Shown here: one piece after another, positions 8,671 through 16,971 of the stretch
How positions within the stretch are numbered: the first letter of the stretch is position 1
Layout: each line of letters starts with the position of its first letter
Assembly (NCBI GenBank): GCA_031969915.1
Contig: DALYJJ010000018.1
Location: 1 to 64,000 of the forward strand
Length of the DNA stretch: 64,000 nt
DNA from: DALYJJ01 sp031969915
Lineage (GTDB): Bacteria; Acidobacteriota; Terriglobia; Bryobacterales; Bryobacteraceae
Direction of reading: 5' to 3'
Position numbers and translations under genes: made by a program
Notes under the pieces: generated by a model
Seen by the model: only the letters and a program-made list of their open reading frames with translations
Databases searched by the model: none
Told to the model about the DNA's origin: nothing

Positions 8671-10134
8671 ATGAAACTCTTTCGCATCCTCATCGGAGTC
8701 ATTCTCGTGGCGGCTGGAATCCTGATCGGATTCGGCTACGGCCGTTGGTACGGGCCGCGTGAGAAGGCCGCGATCACCGAGGCCAAGAAGCCCAAGGGAT
8801 ACCACTGCCCGATGCATCCCAACTACCGGTCGGACAAGCCGGGAGACTGTGGCATCTGCGGCATGAAGTTGGTGCCCGACGATGACGCCAGCCACCCTCA
8901 TGATGCGCCGGCGCAAACCTCGGCCAATCGAAAGCTGCTCTACTATCGGGATCCCAAGCAGCCGGACTTCAAGTCCGACAAGCCGGGCATGAATCCCGCG
9001 ACCGGGAACGATCTCGAGCCGGTGTACGCGGACGATTCGGCCTCGATGCCCATGGGCACCATTCGGGTGAGCCCCGATAAGCAGCAGTTGATCGGCGTGA
9101 AGTTCGGCGAGGCCACGACCGCCGCGGGCACCCACACGTTTCGCGCGGTCGGGCGCGTAGCGATGGATGAGACACGATTGGCCAAAGTGCAGACCAAGAT
9201 CGAGGGCTGGATCGACAAGGTCTACGTGGACTTCACGGGCAAGCTCGTCGAGAAGGGCCAGCCCCTGCTGACGCTCTATAGCCCCGAGATGCTGGCCAGC
9301 CAGCAAGAATACCTGCTCGCGATCCGGGGCCGCGACATGCTGCGCAATAGCCCACTGGCGGGCACTAGCCAGCAGAACGAGTCGCTTCTGGAAGCCGCGA
9401 AAAAGCGCCTGGAGCTATGGGACCTCAGCGACGAACAGATCGCCGAAATCACCCGCACCGGCAAGCCGCTCAAGAACATCACGCTCTACTCGCCCATCGG
9501 CGGTTTCGTAATGATGCGAAACGCCTTTCCTAAGCAGCGAATCACGCCCGAGACGGAACTCTACACCGTGGCCGATCTGAGCAAAGTGTGGATCATGGCG
9601 GACGTTTTCGAGAACGAGTCTCCAATGATCCGCACCGGCATGCCGGTCCGCGTTTCGCTGTCCTACGCCGGCGGCCGGAAGCTGCAGGGACGAGTCGATT
9701 ACATCCAGCCGCAGGTGGACATGACGACTCGCACGTTAAAAGTGCGCATCGAGGCAGACAATCCCGAGATGGTTCTCAAGCCGGAAATGTTTGTGGACGT
9801 GGAGTTCCAAGTCGGAATGCCCACCCGAGTGACCGTGCCTTCTGAGGCCGTGCTCAACTCTGGCTTGAAGAAAACCGTCTTCGTCGACCGCGGCAACGGG
9901 TATCTGGAGCCCAGGCAGGTCGAGATCGGCGAGCGCATCGGCAACCGCGTGGAAATCACGAAAGGTCTTCGCGCCGGTGACAAGGTCGTGATCTCCGGCA
10001 ACTTTCTCATCGATTCGGAAAGCCAGTTGAAATCGGCTGCTGCCGGCATGGCCGGCCACCAGCATGGAAGCCCGGCCTCCAAGCCAGCGGAACCGAAGAC
10101 GCCAGCCCGGCTCCAGGAACACAAGCATGATTGA
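8671..10134 (+). CDS. cusB: CusB-like RND periplasmic adaptor with heavy-metal-binding domain
   Basis: 487 residues; ATG 8671 preceded by TAAGGAAAT. One N-terminal membrane anchor (residues 4-24). A YHCPMHP heavy-metal-binding domain (about 43-70) ends in GDCGICGMKLVP. A second copy follows (YYRDPKQPDFKSDKPG), but its CPMHP and CGM ligands are replaced, so it probably no longer binds metal. Next come the barrel-sandwich/lipoyl, alpha-hairpin and beta-barrel domains typical of HlyD/CusB, with IEGWIDKVYVDFTGKLVEKG and LYSPEMLASQQEYL. The tail is His-rich (AGHQHGS, QEHKHD). It bridges CusA and CusC and hands metal to the pump. Its last eight bases overlap cusA. Confidence 0.92.
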   Translation: MKLFRILIGVILVAAGILIGFGYGRWYGPREKAAITEAKKPKGYHCPMHPNYRSDKPGDCGICGMKLVPDDDASHPHDAPAQTSANRKLLYYRDPKQPDFKSDKPGMNPATGNDLEPVYADDSASMPMGTIRVSPDKQQLIGVKFGEATTAAGTHTFRAVGRVAMDETRLAKVQTKIEGWIDKVYVDFTGKLVEKGQPLLTLYSPEMLASQQEYLLAIRGRDMLRNSPLAGTSQQNESLLEAAKKRLELWDLSDEQIAEITRTGKPLKNITLYSPIGGFVMMRNAFPKQRITPETELYTVADLSKVWIMADVFENESPMIRTGMPVRVSLSYAGGRKLQGRVDYIQPQVDMTTRTLKVRIEADNPEMVLKPEMFVDVEFQVGMPTRVTVPSEAVLNSGLKKTVFVDRGNGYLEPRQVEIGERIGNRVEITKGLRAGDKVVISGNFLIDSESQLKSAAAGMAGHQHGSPASKPAEPKTPARLQEHKHD

Positions 10135-13100
10135 CCAGATCATCGAGTTCTCAGGGCGCAACAAGTTCCTGATCTTCATCCTGATCGGCTTCCTGGTCGT
10201 CGCCGGGCTGTGGTCGATGCAGCATGTTCCGCTCGACGCCATTCCCGACCTGAGCGACACCCAGGTGATCGTCTACTCCCGCTGGGACCGCAGTCCCGAC
10301 ATTATGGAGGATCAGGTCACCTATCCCATCGTCACCAGCATGTTGGGCGCGCCGAAGGTGAAGGATGTCCGCGGCTTCTCCGACTTCGGCTACTCGTTCG
10401 TCTACATCATCTTCGAAGAGGGAACGGACATCTACTGGGCGCGCTCCCGCACTCTCGAATACCTCTCCGCGGTTCTCCCCAGGCTCCCGCAGGGCGTTAA
10501 GACGGAACTGGGGCCGGATGCGACGGGCGTCGGCTGGGTGTTTCAGTATGCATTGGTGGACGAGAGCGGCAAGCACTCGCTCGCCGAGATGCGCTCGCTG
10601 CAGGATTGGTTTCTGCGCTACCAGTTGAAGTCCGTGCCGGGGGTCGCCGAAGTGGCCCCGCTCGGCGGGTTCGTGCGGCAGTATCAGGTCAACGTCGATC
10701 CCAACCGGCTCCAGGCTTACAACATCCCGATCATGAAGGTCGTCGAAGCCGTCCGGAACGGAAACAACGACGTCGGCGGCCGATTGCTCGAGTTCTCGGG
10801 AACGGAGTACATGGTTCGTGGCCGGGGCTACGCAAAGAGCACGATGCTTCCGATGTCGTCAAAGAGCACGGACGACATCGGAAGCATCGTGCTGCTGAAC
10901 ACCGAATCGGGGATCCCTGTCCGGGTCAAGGACGTCGGCGACGTCGTGCTCGGACCGGACCTCCGGCGAGGCATCGCCGACTGGAATGGCGAAGGGGACG
11001 TGGTCTCGGGGATCATCGTCATGCGCCAAGGCGAGAACGCGCTCCAGGTGATTGACCGCGTCAAAGCCCGGATCAAGGAACTGGAGCCGGGCCTGCCGGA
11101 GGGCGTCAAGATCGTCACCGCCTACGACCGGAGCGACTTGATTCTCCGATCCATCGAGAACCTCAAATCCACGCTGATCGAGGAAATGCTGATCGTTGCC
11201 CTGGTCATCTTCATCTTCCTGTGGCACGTACCGAGCGCGATCATCCCGGTCTTCACCATCCCCATCGCCATCATCCTGGCCTTCATTCCCATGAAGCTGA
11301 TGGGCGTCAGTTCGAACATCATGTCGCTGGGCGGCATCGCGATCGCGATCGGCGCCATGGTCGACGCGGCGATCGTCGTCGTGGAACAGACGCACAAGCA
11401 CCTGGAAGAGTGGGATCGCACGGGCCGCCAGAAGGACTACCACCGGGTGGTGATCGATGCGGTCAAGGAAGTCGGCGGTCCGAGCTTTTTCGCGCTGCTG
11501 GTGATCGCGGTCTCGTTCCTGCCGGTATTGACGCTCGAAGCGCAAGAGGGCCGGCTCTTCAAGCCGCTGGCCTATACGAAGAACCTGTCGATGATCATCG
11601 CGGCCGTTCTGGCCATCACTTTGGATCCCGCGATGCGGCTCCTGTTCACGCACATGAACAACTTCAGCTTCCGGCCGCGGTGGTTGGCGCGCGTGGCCAA
11701 CGCCGTGCTCGTCGGCAAGATCCACTCCGAAGAAAACCATCCGATCAGCAGGATCCTCATCCGCATCTACGATCCCGTCTGCCGCTGGTCCCTTCGCTGG
11801 AAGTACGTGGTGATTCTGGGAGCCATCGCCATGGTGGCAGTCACGATTCCGGTCTACGAGAAGATTGGCTCGGAATTCATGCCGCCGCTCGACGAGGGCA
11901 CCCTGCTTTACATGCCCTCGACGCTGCCCGGCATCTCGGTCACCGAGGCCGAGAAGTTGATGCAGGTGCAGAATCGCATCATCAAGGGCTTCCCCGAGGT
12001 GCTCACCGTGATGGGCAAGAGCGGCCGGGCAGAGACCTCCACCGACCCTGCGCCCTTCTCCATGATGGAAACGATCGTCGTCCTGAAGCCGCATCACCAG
12101 TGGCGGAAGGTCGAGACCTGGTACTCGCAGTGGACTTGGGCGCCGCAGTGGCTGAAAGGCGCATTTGGCCGCATCACGCCCGACCACATCTCCACCGAAC
12201 AGCTGGTGAATGAGATGAACGATGCGCTCACGCTTCCCGGCGTCTCTAACGCTTGGACCATGCCGATCAAGGCCCGCATCGACATGCTGACCACGGGCGT
12301 CCGCACTCCGGTGGGAATCAAGGTTTATGGCTCCGACCTCAAAGAGATCGAGCGCATCGGGACGGAGATCGAGGGGTTGCTCCCGCAAGTGCGCGGTACC
12401 CGCAACGTGTTCGCGGAACGCACCGGCGGCGGCTATTTCCTCGATTTCGATTGGAAGCGCGACGAGCTTGCCCGCTATGGGTTGAGCATCGAGGACGTGC
12501 AGGGCGTTCTCATGAGCGCCATTGGCGGGGAAAACGTCACGACCACGATTGAAGGTCGCGAACGGTATCCCGTCAACGTCCGCTACTTGCGCGACTTCCG
12601 GAGCGACCTGAATACGCTGAGCCGCGTGCTGGTGCCGGTGATGGATGGCAAGATGCAGATCCCGGTCTCTCAACTCGCCGACATCCGCATGGCGAGCGGT
12701 CCCGCCATGCTGCGCGACGAGAACGGCATGCTCAACGGTTATGTCTATGTGGACGTGGCGGGCCGCGATGTGGGCGGCTTCGTGGAAGACGCGAAGAAAC
12801 TCGTCCGGGACCGGGTGAAGCTTCCCGCTGGCTACACGCTTGTTTGGAGCGGCCAGTACGAAGCCATGCAACGAGTGCGCGAGAGGTTGACCGTCATTCT
12901 TCCGTTGACGCTGTTTCTGATCGTCATGCTCCTGTACCTGAACACGAAGTCGGTGACCGAAACATTCCTCATCGTGCTTGCGGTTCCGTTCTCGGCGGTC
13001 GGCGCGGTTTGGTTGCTCTATCTGCTTGGCTACAACATGAGCATCGGCGTGTGGGTAGGACTGATCGCACTGCTCGGCGTGGACGCCGAGACGGCCGTGT

Positions 13101-13423
13101 TCATGCTCCTGTACCTCAACATCGCCTACGAGAATGCCAAGAAGGAAGGGAAGATGAACACGCTGGTCGATCTTCAGGAAGCGATTCACGACGGCGCCGT
13201 GAAGCGTATCCGCCCAAAGTTCATGACCGTCGCCTGCATGTTCATGGGGCTTGTACCCATTATGTGGTCCACCGGCGCAGGGGCCGACGTGATGAAGCGA
13301 ATCGCCGCGCCGATGATTGGCGGCATCTTCACGTCGTTCATTCTCGAGCTGGTGGTCTATCCGGCGATTTACGAGGTTTGGAAATGGAACACGGAAGTCA
13401 AAAAGCGGCAGGTGGCGGCATGA
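10127..13423 (+). CDS. cusA: CusA-type heavy-metal RND efflux pump
   Basis: 1098 residues, normal for the family. Twelve membrane segments in the RND layout: TM1 at 10-30, then TM2-6 and TM8-12 clusters. The TM4 motif GAMVDAAIVVVEQTHKHLEEW matches the Cu/Ag (CusA, HME4) type rather than the VDGAVV form of CzcA. Met residues in APFSMMETI and ARIDMLTTG lie where CusA has its periplasmic metal-site methionines. Proton-driven export of Cu(I)/Ag(I) is inferred. Oddity: residues 238-246 (STMLPMSSK) are an extra nine-residue segment produced by a 27-bp palindromic insertion. The start overlaps cusB; the stop overlaps the next gene (ATGA). Confidence 0.93.
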   Translation: MIDQIIEFSGRNKFLIFILIGFLVVAGLWSMQHVPLDAIPDLSDTQVIVYSRWDRSPDIMEDQVTYPIVTSMLGAPKVKDVRGFSDFGYSFVYIIFEEGTDIYWARSRTLEYLSAVLPRLPQGVKTELGPDATGVGWVFQYALVDESGKHSLAEMRSLQDWFLRYQLKSVPGVAEVAPLGGFVRQYQVNVDPNRLQAYNIPIMKVVEAVRNGNNDVGGRLLEFSGTEYMVRGRGYAKSTMLPMSSKSTDDIGSIVLLNTESGIPVRVKDVGDVVLGPDLRRGIADWNGEGDVVSGIIVMRQGENALQVIDRVKARIKELEPGLPEGVKIVTAYDRSDLILRSIENLKSTLIEEMLIVALVIFIFLWHVPSAIIPVFTIPIAIILAFIPMKLMGVSSNIMSLGGIAIAIGAMVDAAIVVVEQTHKHLEEWDRTGRQKDYHRVVIDAVKEVGGPSFFALLVIAVSFLPVLTLEAQEGRLFKPLAYTKNLSMIIAAVLAITLDPAMRLLFTHMNNFSFRPRWLARVANAVLVGKIHSEENHPISRILIRIYDPVCRWSLRWKYVVILGAIAMVAVTIPVYEKIGSEFMPPLDEGTLLYMPSTLPGISVTEAEKLMQVQNRIIKGFPEVLTVMGKSGRAETSTDPAPFSMMETIVVLKPHHQWRKVETWYSQWTWAPQWLKGAFGRITPDHISTEQLVNEMNDALTLPGVSNAWTMPIKARIDMLTTGVRTPVGIKVYGSDLKEIERIGTEIEGLLPQVRGTRNVFAERTGGGYFLDFDWKRDELARYGLSIEDVQGVLMSAIGGENVTTTIEGRERYPVNVRYLRDFRSDLNTLSRVLVPVMDGKMQIPVSQLADIRMASGPAMLRDENGMLNGYVYVDVAGRDVGGFVEDAKKLVRDRVKLPAGYTLVWSGQYEAMQRVRERLTVILPLTLFLIVMLLYLNTKSVTETFLIVLAVPFSAVGAVWLLYLLGYNMSIGVWVGLIALLGVDAETAVFMLLYLNIAYENAKKEGKMNTLVDLQEAIHDGAVKRIRPKFMTVACMFMGLVPIMWSTGAGADVMKRIAAPMIGGIFTSFILELVVYPAIYEVWKWNTEVKKRQVAA
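10838..10893. repeat. Perfect 23-bp inverted repeat inside cusA
   Basis: 10838-10860 is the exact reverse complement of 10871-10893, separated by ten bases (AAAGAGCACG). The same ten bases also occur at 10834-10843, so the segment is a 27-bp in-frame insertion bounded by a direct repeat. Removing it restores a typical CusA reading (GRGYAKSTDDIGSIVLL). This is the footprint of a strand or template switch during replication, or of an assembly error. Confidence 0.9.
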
Positions 13424-14172
13424 GGACGCTGCTCTTGTTCGCCCTCGCGGCGCCGGCATGGGGCCAGAGCCTCCAATTTGAGGTTCGCCATGAGCGGGCG
13501 CTGCTCGATCATCCCGGCCGGATTACGTTCGAAGACGGTGGCCTGCTGTACGAGCAGGTGCTGACGCCGAAGCAGCAGAAGAAGGTGGCGAAGGGCAAGA
13601 AACCGCCCAAACTGGAAACTGCGCGCTGGGACTACCAGGACATTCAACAGCTCTGGCTCTCTCCCGACAAACTGGTCATCCTCACGTACAGAGACCGGAA
13701 GTGGTTTCTGGGCGTCGACAAGGAATTCGAGTTCTACCTGACGGCCAAGGACCAGTCGTTCACTGCTGCTTACGAGCGGCTGAGAGGAAAGCTGGACGAG
13801 CGTTTCGTCGCGGCGCTGGCCGATCCGGCGGTCGCGGTGGATTGGGAGATCCCCGTGAAGCTCCTTGGCACCGTGCAGGGCTCCGAAGGAGTCCTCCAAG
13901 TCGGTGCGGACCGGATCGTCTATCAGACCGGCCGGAAGCACCAGTCCCGCACTTGGCGCCTCGAAGACATCGAGAACGTTAGCACTTCGGGACCGTATCA
14001 ACTGACCCTGACAACCCATGAAAGAGCGATCAGCCACTACGGCGGATTGAAGGGCTTCAACTTCCAACTGAAACGCAAGTTGGACGCAGGCCGCTTCGAC
14101 CGGCTTTGGAAGCGCCTCAATCGCGACAAGGGTCTGGAGTTCTTGACATCCCTTCAGGAAAGGAAACAGTGA
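13420..14172 (+). CDS. Exported protein of unknown function in the cus operon
   Basis: 250 residues. The ATG overlaps the cusA stop (ATGA), so translation is coupled. Signal peptide 1-17 (MRTLLLFALAAPAWGQS). The body has two similar beta-rich halves resembling PH/GRAM-like folds: HPGRITFEDGGLLYEQ with WDYQDIQQLWLSPDKLVILTYRDR, then GVLQVGADRIVYQTGR with WRLEDIENVSTSGPYQLTLTTHE. Each half reads as a strand pair followed by a W-x-(Y/L)-x-DI segment. No cysteines or Met clusters are visible. No named family was recognised. Its place right after the pump suggests an accessory of the efflux complex or a response product of the same regulon. Confidence 0.8.
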   Translation: MRTLLLFALAAPAWGQSLQFEVRHERALLDHPGRITFEDGGLLYEQVLTPKQQKKVAKGKKPPKLETARWDYQDIQQLWLSPDKLVILTYRDRKWFLGVDKEFEFYLTAKDQSFTAAYERLRGKLDERFVAALADPAVAVDWEIPVKLLGTVQGSEGVLQVGADRIVYQTGRKHQSRTWRLEDIENVSTSGPYQLTLTTHERAISHYGGLKGFNFQLKRKLDAGRFDRLWKRLNRDKGLEFLTSLQERKQ

Positions 14173-14177
14173 GTTCG

Positions 14178-14504
14178 ATGAAGAAAACGCTCCTTGGTCT
14201 GGTGTTCGCCGCAGTTGCAGCAGCCGCGGCCGATAAGGTTCAGACGTTTACCGGGATCATCACCGACACGATGTGCGGCGCCAAGCACACGATGGGCATC
14301 AGCCCGGACGAGAAGTGCGTGCGGGAGTGCGTGCGGATGGATCCCAAGAAGTGGAAGTACGCCCTTCTCGCAGGCGGGGACATCTACATTCTGAGCGATC
14401 AGCAGACGCCGGAAAAGTTCGCCGCGCGGAAAGTGAAGGTGACCGGCGTGTTGTTCGAGAAGACGAAGATCTTGCGGGCCGACAAGATCGAAGCCGTCCG
14501 CTAG
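14178..14504 (+). CDS. Small exported Cys-containing protein, paralogue of the next gene
   Basis: 108 residues, ATG 14178, five bases after the preceding stop. Signal peptide 1-19 (MKKTLLGLVFAAVAAAAA). The mature part starts with a strand (TFTGIITDTMCG) and holds CGAKH, then EKCVREC, then a KVKVTGVLFEKTKILRADKIE strand pair reminiscent of an OB-like barrel. The pattern C-x2-H ... K-C-x3-C recurs in the next protein. Cys/His placement in a copper operon suggests a periplasmic metal-binding protein; this is inference. No named family was assigned. Confidence 0.8.
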   Translation: MKKTLLGLVFAAVAAAAADKVQTFTGIITDTMCGAKHTMGISPDEKCVRECVRMDPKKWKYALLAGGDIYILSDQQTPEKFAARKVKVTGVLFEKTKILRADKIEAVR

Positions 14505-14546
14505 CCCTGGCCATCACAAACGATCAAAACAATCAGGAGACCCCAC

Positions 14547-14927
14547 ATGAATGCAAGAAGAACCTTAGGAATGCTCGCGCTGGCGATTTCGACCACCGCA
14601 GGAGTCTACGCCTGGCAGCACGCCCACGACCATGGGGATGCCAAGACGACCCAGATCACCGGGCAGGTCGTGGACATCGCCTGCTTTGTCGGGCACAACA
14701 GTTCCGGCGAAAAGCACGCCAAGTGTGCCGAGGCGTGCGCCCGTGCCGGGAATCCGCTCGCTATCTTCGATGGCAAGCAAATCTACCTGCCGATCTCGAT
14801 GAACCACAAGAATCCGAATGAGAAGCTGATGGCGTTCATCGAGAAGAAGGTCAAGGTGACGGGCACAGTGCTCGAAAAGGGTGGGATCAAGGGCATCGCC
14901 ATCGACAAAGTGGAGCCCGCCCAATAG
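14547..14927 (+). CDS. Small exported Cys/His protein, paralogue of the previous gene
   Basis: 126 residues, ATG 14547 preceded by CAGGAGA. Signal peptide about 1-24, followed by a His-rich start to the mature chain (QHAHDHGD). It shares the framework of the preceding protein: TGQVVDIACFVGH, then KHAKCAEACA, then DGKQIYLPI and KKVKVTGTVLEKGGIKGIAIDKVE. The three Cys and several His could form a metal site. Last gene of the plus-strand cus operon; the convergent NosL-like gene ends 11 nt away. Function unknown. Confidence 0.8.
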   Translation: MNARRTLGMLALAISTTAGVYAWQHAHDHGDAKTTQITGQVVDIACFVGHNSSGEKHAKCAEACARAGNPLAIFDGKQIYLPISMNHKNPNEKLMAFIEKKVKVTGTVLEKGGIKGIAIDKVEPAQ

Positions 14928-14938
14928 TTCCGAACAAT

Positions 14939-15430
14939 CTAACGCTGGAACTGGGAGGCCAACTCGCCGAAGCGCAGCACTTGGCCTCCTCGTTCGGCGG
15001 CGAAGGCCCGGGCGGCCTGAGCATCGCCAAACGCAAGCAGGCTCGGGGAGCAACGGTCAAAGTGAGTGTGCATCGGCTGCTTGTCGGAGGTCACGGAGGG
15101 TTCGTGCCGGGAGCAGGGATTCACGTTGCTGTCGCGGACGACATAAGCTGTCGCGGGATCAAGAGACCTTCCTGTCAGGAAGTCGGTCAGTTCAACGACT
15201 TCGACCGGCTTGCTCGCTTGTTGGTGCTCGGAGAGGGCGCACGCCGGGCAGCAATAGACGCCTCTCTCGCCACCCAAGACCGCGACGGTTCGCATATGCG
15301 CGTGTACGAGCCGGGAGCAGGCCCGGCAAACGCGGCGATCCTTTAACTCGACATAACGCCAGCCGGAGTAAGCGACACCCGCGATCCCCAGGGAGGTGAG
15401 AGCCGTGACGAAGAAAACCCGCCGATTCAT
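14939..15430 (-). CDS. NosL-like copper-binding protein
   Basis: 163 residues, ATG 15430. N-terminal signal or anchor (RRVFFVTALTSLGIAGVAYSG) without an obvious lipobox. The middle has paired cysteines (CRACSRLVHAHM, YCCPACALSEH). The C-terminal half follows the NosL pattern: VRDSNVNPC, a phenylalanine/cysteine step, then LLAFGDAQAARAFAAERGGQVLRFGEL. NosL is a Cu(I)-binding chaperone known from nitrous oxide reductase maturation; stand-alone homologues occur with copper handling genes. No nos genes are visible here, so a periplasmic copper chaperone role for the efflux island is more likely. Divergent from the methyltransferase. Confidence 0.75.
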   Translation of the reverse strand: MNRRVFFVTALTSLGIAGVAYSGWRYVELKDRRVCRACSRLVHAHMRTVAVLGGERGVYCCPACALSEHQQASKPVEVVELTDFLTGRSLDPATAYVVRDSNVNPCSRHEPSVTSDKQPMHTHFDRCSPSLLAFGDAQAARAFAAERGGQVLRFGELASQFQR

Positions 15431-15490
15431 ACCCGCGTCGTCCCTGTCCAGATGCTACCGCCGATCGAACAACGCCGCAAGGAGGTTGCC

Positions 15491-16159
15491 TTGACCCCGC
15501 CACGACCCGGGTTCAAGCCGGCTTTGCGCTACCACTGGCTAACGAACTTCTACGACGGCGTCGTCGGCCGGGCGATGCCGGAGCGGGAGTTCAAATCAGC
15601 GCTGATCGCACAGGCCCGCATCGGCCACGGTCAACGGGTGCTCGACTTCGGCTGCGGCACGGCCACGCTGACCCTGATGATCGAGGCCGAGGCCCCGGCG
15701 GTGGAAGCAGTGGGAGTCGATGTGGACGAACGGGCGCTCAAAATCGCAGTTGACAAGGCGCGGATGCGGAACTCAAAGGTGCGGCTGGAAAGAATCTCAC
15801 CCGGGGTGTTGCCGTTTCCCGGTGCCTGGTTCGACCGCGTCGTTTCCTGTCTGGTTTTTCATCATCTGCGACGGGACGAAAAGCGCGCCGCTCTTAAGGA
15901 GTGCTTGCGGGTCCTCTGTCCCGACGGGGAGTTGCACATCGCCGACTGGGGGCGGCCGGCAAACGGGCTGCTGCGAGGCGGGTTTCTCCTAACCCAACTT
16001 CTGGATGGTTTCGAGACGACCGCCGACAACGCACGCGGACTGCTGGGAGAGTTCGTGTCGCAAGCCGGATTCGAACGCGTGGAAGAGACGGCCCACTTCC
16101 CAACCGTTTTCGGAAGCCTGCGGCTGATCCGAGCCTGTCGCCCATCGCAAATACCCTGA
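15491..16159 (+). CDS. Class I SAM-dependent methyltransferase
   Basis: 222 residues. TTG 15491 is preferred over ATG 15452 because a perfect AAGGAGG (15479-15485) sits five bases before it. Rossmann-fold motifs: VLDFGCGTATLTLMI (SAM loop), GVDVDERAL, RISPGVLPFPGAWFDRVVS and VFHHLRRDEKRAALKECLRVL, as in UbiE/Methyltransf_11 enzymes. The N-terminal segment (YHWLTNFYDGVVGRAMPE) is typical of membrane-lipid or quinone-type methyltransferases. Substrate unknown. Genes of this kind recur in metal-resistance clusters. It lacks the conserved cysteines of ArsM, so arsenite methylation is not supported. Confidence 0.85.
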   Translation: MTPPRPGFKPALRYHWLTNFYDGVVGRAMPEREFKSALIAQARIGHGQRVLDFGCGTATLTLMIEAEAPAVEAVGVDVDERALKIAVDKARMRNSKVRLERISPGVLPFPGAWFDRVVSCLVFHHLRRDEKRAALKECLRVLCPDGELHIADWGRPANGLLRGGFLLTQLLDGFETTADNARGLLGEFVSQAGFERVEETAHFPTVFGSLRLIRACRPSQIP

Positions 16160-16357
16160 AGGGCGGCATGGATTGGCCGATACGCTCCAATGGCTGTTCC
16201 TATAGAGGCACCCGGGAGCCAGGGCCGAATGGCCATCCGCGAGCGGTTGTTGGTTCTACAGGACTTACGAGCGTCGTACAAACGGTGCATCACGTGCACT
16301 CTTCTCGAGTGTCGCGGCTCACCACGTTGCTGAACCCGGGCGAAAGGAGATCTTCTA

Positions 16358-16765
16358 ATGACACGTTCAATCACACAGGCCATCCGAGCGGCAGGCTGCG
16401 GTGCTGCCCTGATACTCATCCTGTTGGCAGCCGGCGGCTTCGCTGAGGCTGCCGATCCCAAGGAGATGTTGAAGCCAAAACAAGTGAAAGCGTTGGTGGC
16501 ATCGGCCAAGACTCCCGAGGACCACATGAAACTGGCACGCCACTTCACCGCGATGGCGGAAAAGCATGAGGCGGAGGCAGCTGAACATGCCGCCTTGGCG
16601 GAGGAGTACGCTCGCAATCCCCGGTTGGGCGCGGCCAAGATCCCCATGGCGCCGAACTCGGCTGAGCATTGCCGATACTACGCCGAACACTGCCGGAAAG
16701 CCGCGAAGGAGATGCGCGCGATGGCCGCGGCGCACGAGGCCATGGCGAAAGAAGTATCGAGGTAG
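16358..16765 (+). CDS. Small exported helical protein, paralogue B
   Basis: 135 residues, ATG 16358 with AAAGGAG eight bases upstream. Signal peptide 1-32 (ALILILLAAGGFAEA). The mature part is Ala/Glu/His-rich helix: DHMKLARHFTAMAEKHEAEAAEHAALAEEY, with HCRYYAEHCRKAA and AAAHEAMAKE at the end. It aligns over its full mature length with the protein at 2074-2469 (EH-x-A-x3-EY-x-R-x-P ... HCR ... MAxxHExxA). Two HC pairs and many His suggest metal coordination in a helical bundle. Function unknown. It stands alone, about 200 nt after the methyltransferase and 200 nt before the cupredoxin operon. Confidence 0.8.
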   Translation: MTRSITQAIRAAGCGAALILILLAAGGFAEAADPKEMLKPKQVKALVASAKTPEDHMKLARHFTAMAEKHEAEAAEHAALAEEYARNPRLGAAKIPMAPNSAEHCRYYAEHCRKAAKEMRAMAAAHEAMAKEVSR

Positions 16766-16833
16766 CGCTGCTCCCCACCCGCGCTCATTACCGCGAGACT
16801 CGGGGATCCCAAGGGCTTCACTGAAGATCGGAC

Positions 16834-16868
16834 AACGCACCAGCGTCCGCAAGGGCTTGGTGCGTTTT
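16834..16868 (+). terminator. Possible intrinsic terminator
   Basis: AACGCACCA (16834-16842) pairs perfectly with TGGTGCGTT (16858-16866) across a 15-nt loop, followed by only two more Ts. It lies between the helical-protein gene and the cupredoxin operon, the expected place for a terminator, but the T tract is short. Confidence 0.35.
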
Positions 16869-16971
16869 GCTATCTCCCTATCGTCCGGCGCGCAGGTGTA
16901 ATGTCTTGGCAGTGTTTCCGTCAGCACCTTTGGATGGCGCAAAGAATACGTCGTCCGAAGGAGGCAGAAGC

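Noticed and set aside
10859..13459. 866-codon open frame antisense to cusA
   Set aside because: It is the GC-rich complementary frame of a gene with unmistakable RND motifs; its translation is His/Asp/Arg-rich with no fold-like pattern or ribosome-binding site.
15491..16159. Arsenite methyltransferase (ArsM) for the methyltransferase gene
   Set aside because: The conserved cysteines needed for arsenite binding are absent and no ars genes are nearby.
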